Notes under the pieces: model-generated
Databases searched by the model: none
What the model saw: the letters and a program-made list of their open reading frames with translations, nothing else
Told to the model about the DNA's origin: nothing
Shown here: piece after piece, positions 59,490 to 64,000 of the stretch
Numbering within the stretch: the stretch's first letter is position 1
Layout of the letters: every line of letters begins with the position of its first letter
Position numbers and translations under genes: made by a program
Assembly (NCBI GenBank): GCA_012295275.1
Contig: CM022668.1
Location: 12,745,522-12,809,521 of the forward strand
DNA length: 64,000 nt
Source of the DNA: Chrysomallon squamiferum
Taxonomy: Eukaryota > Mollusca > Gastropoda > Neomphalida > Peltospiridae
Reading direction: 5' to 3'

Positions 59490-59670
59490 TATGAGTGAAC
59501 GCCGGCTGATGTATTTCCATGGGATAATCGTCAGTTAACAAATGATTCATAAATCAGTCGTGAGACACTGGTGGAACGGGCAATGAGGGAGGGAGTAAAA
59601 ATCGAGAACCCAGAAATTGACACCGGTTCAAGGTTGCGTTCTAACCACGATCTACAGGCTCATTACATTA
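59490..59670 (-). mobile_element. degenerate tRNA-derived SINE
   Basis: Read on the minus strand, a tRNA-like head (TAGATCGTGGTTAGAACGC, box A, then CTTGAACCGG, box-B-like) is followed by CATTGCCCGTTCCACCAGTG, TCTCACGACTG. This matches, with changes, the 'CGTTCCAGCCAGTGCACCACGACTGG' body I recall from gastropod SINEs and resembles the element at 1020-1140. It is GC-richer than its flanks. Confidence 0.6.
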
Positions 59671-59807
59671 TTTAAATGTTTATAAATTTTGGTTAAGAAT
59701 TAATAAAAGAAATTAAAGGTCTCGTTTGTTGCGTTGTTATTTTAATTTTTGGTAGAGGTTGTTATGTGTTGTTGTTTTGGGGTTTTTTTTAGTCGTTATT
59801 TCAATAA

Positions 59808-59854
<47 letters not shown>

Positions 59855-59995
59855 TAATAAATAAAAGTGGAATAAATACGACAATTTGTTTATTAGAACG
59901 TACATAATATTTCCTTGTCCTTTTTACGCGCGATCACTATACTGTTTGTGTGCATGAGGTTCGAATCCCGAGAATGTCAAAGTTTTACAACAACA

Positions 59996-60045
<50 letters not shown>

Positions 60046-61600
60046 GTTGACACTTACTTTAAAAATCGTTACCTATATATGTAAAATAGCACTGCTTTGC
60101 TTATTTTCTCTCTCTCTCTCTCTCTCATACACATAAACACACACAAAAAAATATTAATAACAAGACTAAACGGTGCCTTCCTCACATCAATGGGTTTAAC
60201 AAAACAATTAATTTAGAACGATATAACACAGGCGCAAAACACCATCCATTTCTGAAAAAAAAAAAAAAAAAAAAAAATAAAAATTATATGCTGTATTACC
60301 TAAGACATAAATAAATAATTCTTTGAAATAAAATTACAAATTTGGTTCTTTTATCTATTTAATTTTTTTTATTTTTATCACAATTTTTACGAATTAATCT
60401 TTCTATTAAAAATACTGATACACTCACCTTCATCAAAAATAACAACGTGAAGCGAATGAACAATTATTATTATTATTTTTTTTTTTTTTTTTTTTTTTTG
60501 GGGGCTTTTTTCTTATTTTCTTTATCTTATTATTTTAGCCATTGTTTTGCAGGATATTTACAAAGTAAATAAATAAACAAATATCATATAATCCACTTTT
60601 GATTTCAAACTGTAAATTTTAACAGTTCAATAAAGAGTAACTTTTAATAGCCGTAGTTTCAATGTATATACATGAACTATGATATATACTTTTGTGAATG
60701 TGCGTACGTTCGTTCCGTCTACATTTATAAAACTTAAACAAAAATAATACAATCATTATAAGGTCTTTGTGCATGGTATAACAGAAAATAAGCTATAAAG
60801 TGTATTTCAACAACTTCAGAACTGGATCACAATTTGTATCCATAAAGACGATGGTCATGTTGAAAATTAACAACCTCAAGAATAAATATATTTAACAATA
60901 CAAAAATTATTTTCTCTTATCCTTTTTACAGATTAGTTCTTTTATTCCATTACATCAGAAGTTATGAAAATGTGTAATTGTATAAGGACTTTATAGCGAC
61001 CTGTGTGCTCTATATTTTAATAATGTCGCTGCGATAGTCTGCTTCTTAAGAGCGAATTAACACTATCTAAAGCAATTACACAATGCTGAGCCTAAAACCC
61101 ATATTCTTTACCTCGCAGCTCCCTATCTTAGATCCTGTCCAAAGCCATTGTTCGATATAAGATAACAGAGTAATTAACTGTTGCAGGTCGTTTGTAATTT
61201 GGCTGACACTAGCGAGTATTAGCTGCCGGATTTCTCACGAGAGAAGCCAGCAATTAACACTTAATAAAAACCACAGTAGTTATCAAATTATCCAAACAGT
61301 CGCATCTTCTGTTGTTATGCACAGACCGTGAACAGTTTGATCAGACACGGGGTAAAAAACCGGCTTTAGGGTTTTTAATCCCTAATCCTTTAGCATAAAG
61401 CACCAAGCCTTTTTTTTTTTTAATCCGAAGTTGATTTGTTTTTTGGTGTCTGTTTGTTACTCTGTGAAAACAATACCATTGTTAGTCATCAACATGCCAG
61501 CTGGAAATTTAAAAAAAAAAAAGAAGAAGAAGAAGAAAAAAGAAAGGATTCGTATTGCCTATCCGATTATTAAGTGTCTCTGGAGTATTATGAAGCCAAA
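59671..61600. other. intergenic DNA, no gene seen
   Basis: The stretch holds (AAT)n at 59810-59862 and 59996-60036, (TC)n at 60110-60126, a 30-base poly-T before GGGGG at 60476-60504 and unique sequence from 60540 on. GGTTCGAATCCCGAG at 59961 resembles a tRNA box B but has no full cloverleaf. At 61130-61260 there are GATA-type motifs (GATATAAGATAACAG). No exon is recognisable. Confidence 0.5.
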
Positions 61601-61614
61601 TATTTTGCTTTTAA

Positions 61615-61711
61615 CCAATCACTAGGGATCTAACTTTCATCTGTTTAATTAGAAGTTATCTTTGGGTTTTATCTGACCAATCGATTCCGGTTTTTGATTC
61701 GTCTGCCCAAT
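61615..61711 (+). promoter_or_regulatory. three CCAAT boxes upstream of the last gene
   Basis: CCAATC occurs at 61615, 61677 and 61707 in the same orientation, 120-220 bases before the predicted ATG at 61834. The contexts (AACCAATCA, GACCAATCG, CCCAATCAG) suit NF-Y. Clustered same-strand CCAAT boxes are typical of a core promoter. No TATA box was found. Confidence 0.55.
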
Positions 61712-61833
61712 CAGAAGCCATGTGAGGTTTAGTCCAAAAGACGGACTGGGTAAGAGACAAGACGTGCAGAAACAAATGATCTAGATTTACAACAATTCAT
61801 AGTTTTGGAGTAGACGTTAATTCTGCTACAAGG

Positions 61834-61948
61834 ATGTTGAGAGGTTTTTCTCCTCAAAGCCTGTATGGTAAGTCATTTCTACCTGTTCTAAGTAAATTAT
61901 ATAATAACAAATATACGTTCTCTTATTCTTTTCATATCCGTAATTTAG

Positions 61949-62021
<73 letters not shown>

Positions 62022-62361
62022 ATTGCATTTTGTAGAAATTTAGAATGAAATAGACATGTGCACAAAAGAAAATAATGTACATTCTAATCTTTATTCTGTT
62101 TAACCATGGACATCCCGATTTACTAAAGCTTAGAAATAAAGAATGTTAAATTTTTCAGATTTTAACTATTTGATAAACAGTAGGGTTAATAAAAAGAACT
62201 AGAACATATTTTCTATATGTCACAAACCTTTGCTAATAATAAAGTATATCAATTTATGTTTTGGCATATTCATTTCTGCAGTATCTGTTTCAGTTTTACC
62301 ATGTCTTGAAACTGCTCAGTGTTTATCGATTTATCAGCTCCTTTTTGTTTTTAAACTTTGT

Positions 62362-62392
<31 letters not shown>

Positions 62393-63435
62393 GGACAGGA
62401 AGTGAAGGTCATATTACAAATGTAATATTCACTAAATAGATTCCCACAACTGGTATGGTTAAATGTTTGGTTTTTCCTGGAGATATCACAATTTTGTAGT
62501 ACGTACAAATAGCATAATGTACATTTAGTAATCTTGCAAATACTTGTTTTTCCATTCCAACCTTTGTAATACTAAACTATAACTATAAATTAATTATTTT
62601 TTTTTTTTTTTTTTTTTTACTTTAGTGCAAACAGTCTTTATTAGATATTGTATTAAATTTAGACACGAATGTGTGAGTTATGTTGGGTGCGTGGATAAAC
62701 GGATGTAGGTAAATATGTGCACATACGCAGGGCAGATAGTGGAAGAAAGAATTTAGCATTTGTAGAAAAAACATTATCACATAAACAACAAAATCAGCAA
62801 AACCATTAACAACCATAACAACGAAAAAAATAAAACAAGCAGCAGCACATTAACAATCTCAACAATAACAACGACGGTAATAATATATAATAATAAAAAA
62901 AAAATAACGACAATAATAAAATCCTACTGTATAACGACAACAGCAAGAACAATAATAAAATCAAACAGTAACAGTAACGACTGCAACAAAAATAACAGCA
63001 GTAAGAACAGATAACAACAACAACAGCAAATGTTTTAAAAATCAACGACGTTTATCTTTAATAATTGTTTTACATTTCAGATTCTCTATCCGACCATCCT
63101 CACCCCTGGCTAAAACTACAGCACAACATTATGGCGGAACACTACAAAGCCTTCAAATCATTTGTCATGAGGTAAATTTTGTTAGAACGGTTATTGTTGT
63201 TGTTTTTGTTATTATCTGTTATAAATTATTATTTATTTATTTAAACTTTTACGGTACTTTTCGTGAGAACGAACAAACAGCGTAAATGGGTTTTTATACG
63301 TAAGCAAGAAAGGATAACTCTGTTTGTAAGTTAATATTTGTACAGTCGTGTCAATAACGTTTTATTTATATATTTATTTTATAGAGAAGTTAGATCTCAA
63401 ATATATAACAATCTAAATAAGACAACAAAATATTT

Positions 63436-63474
<39 letters not shown>

Positions 63475-64000
63475 TTAATAACGACTAAATTAAAATATAA
63501 TTATGAAGTCGAACAATTCGAGTCCGCATGCTGATGATCATTTTGCTAATTAAAAAAAATAATAATAAAAAATTAAAAATGTATAAAATAATAAAAAAAA
63601 AATAAAGAAAAAATTAAAAAAAAACAAAAACATTCTATAACAAATAAATAAAATGGTGCGAATAGTTTGTATATTGACTAATTATAACTTTATATTTTAA
63701 AAACATTTCAGTGCTTCTACAATGAACAACATGCTGCAGAACCAACAAATCCATAAAATGAAGTCGCAACGACATCACCAGCCGTCGAAACGATATTTGC
63801 TCTGTCCCAAGAAACCTGTGGCATTTTTAAACACCAAAGAAAACGAATATGAAAAAAATCCGCATGAACATGATGAAAATCAGCTTTGCGAACATCAAGC
63901 TGAAAATGAGTTAAATTTAACTGATTCTGACGTCTGCTCAACTACAAATTTTCCTCTTTTTGAAGAAGTAGCCATCGAAGACGCAAACCATAAAGAATCT
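61834..64000 (+). CDS. unrecognised gene, first three exons (partial, runs off the window)
   Basis: Exons 61834-61867, 63081-63171 and 63712 to the window end join with GT-AG borders (GTAAGT, GTAAAT; TTTCAG both times) in phases 1 and 2. The protein starts MLRGFSPQSLYD, then SLSDHPHPWLKLQHNI and AEHYKAFKSFVMR, and exon 3 stays open to the last base. Exon 3 begins Met/Gln/Asn/His-rich (STMNNMLQNQQIHKMKSQRH), then has a basic SKRYLLCPKK, then an acidic Asn/Glu/His-rich stretch with no domain I recognise. It looks intracellular and partly disordered, with no signal peptide. The frame continuity over more than 130 codons and clean splice sites support a real gene. The first exon is short and so less certain. 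Confidence 0.6.
61945..62016. repeat. (ATT)n in intron 1 of the last gene
   Basis: About 23 uninterrupted ATT units. The poly-Tyr and poly-Asn frames here are artefacts. Confidence 0.97.
62360..63045. other. low-complexity part of intron 1 of the last gene
   Basis: The stretch holds (ATT)n at 62364-62391, a long poly-T at 62597-62619 and an AAC/AAT-rich imperfect trinucleotide region at 62800-63030 leading to the exon 2 acceptor. No further exon was recognised between 61868 and 63080. Confidence 0.65.
63435..63640. repeat. (AAT)n and A-rich tract in intron 2 of the last gene
   Basis: AAT units at 63438-63471 and an A-rich run at 63555-63635 lie between exons 2 and 3. Confidence 0.93.

Noticed and set aside
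59940-59985. tRNA gene suggested by GGTTCGAATCCCGAG
   Set aside because: The T-arm stem does not pair properly and no acceptor, D or anticodon arms can be drawn. It is at most a SINE remnant.

Overview
The window is eukaryotic nuclear DNA that is very AT-rich. It has short GT-AG exons in long introns and is packed with microsatellites, minisatellites and homopolymer runs. The gene content (ULK4, DNAJC7, an ankyrin/SOCS-box gene, a TSP1 membrane protein) is metazoan. Degenerate copies of what I recall as a tRNA-derived gastropod SINE (about 1020-1140 and, reversed, 59490-59670) point to a mollusc, probably a gastropod. That assignment rests on memory, not on a search.

Layout. 1-4404: repeat-rich, no proven gene. 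4405-8713 (minus): six-exon gene for a predicted 362-residue type I membrane protein with a signal peptide, three thrombospondin type-1 modules, one membrane helix and a basic cytoplasmic tail made of 11-residue repeats. 8714-11707: intergenic. 11708-33683 (plus): the complete pseudokinase scaffold gene ULK4, 30 coding exons whose phases join into 1324 residues. 34070-39269: intergenic or 3' UTR sequence. 39270-52991 (minus): co-chaperone gene DNAJC7 (TPR repeats plus J domain), 13 coding exons, with an apparent one-base frameshift just after the HPD motif. 53861-58093 (plus): ankyrin-repeat/SOCS-box (ASB-like) gene whose five ankyrin repeats each sit on one 99-base exon. It is divergent from DNAJC7, with 869 bases between the start codons. 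58094-61833: 3' minisatellite, SINE remnant and intergenic DNA. 61834-64000 (plus): first three exons of an unrecognised gene that runs off the window, preceded by three CCAAT boxes.

The genes do not form a pathway. DNAJC7 (Hsp70/Hsp90 co-chaperone) and the ASB-like protein (a likely Cullin-5 ubiquitin-ligase substrate adaptor) both concern protein quality control and share one intergenic region. A perfect four-unit heat-shock element lies in DNAJC7 intron 1.

The most unusual signal is structural. Tandem arrays repeatedly begin inside the last or first bases of an exon and run into the neighbouring intron, leaving rows of decoy splice sites. I see this at ULK4 exons 11, 18, 20, 23, 25, 27 and 29, at DNAJC7 exons 3, 7, 8 and 13, and at TSP1-gene exon 4. 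In ULK4 exon 20 the array has entered the coding sequence. All exon models are hand-built from splice signals, reading-frame continuity and remembered family sequences; nothing was confirmed by search or transcript data.
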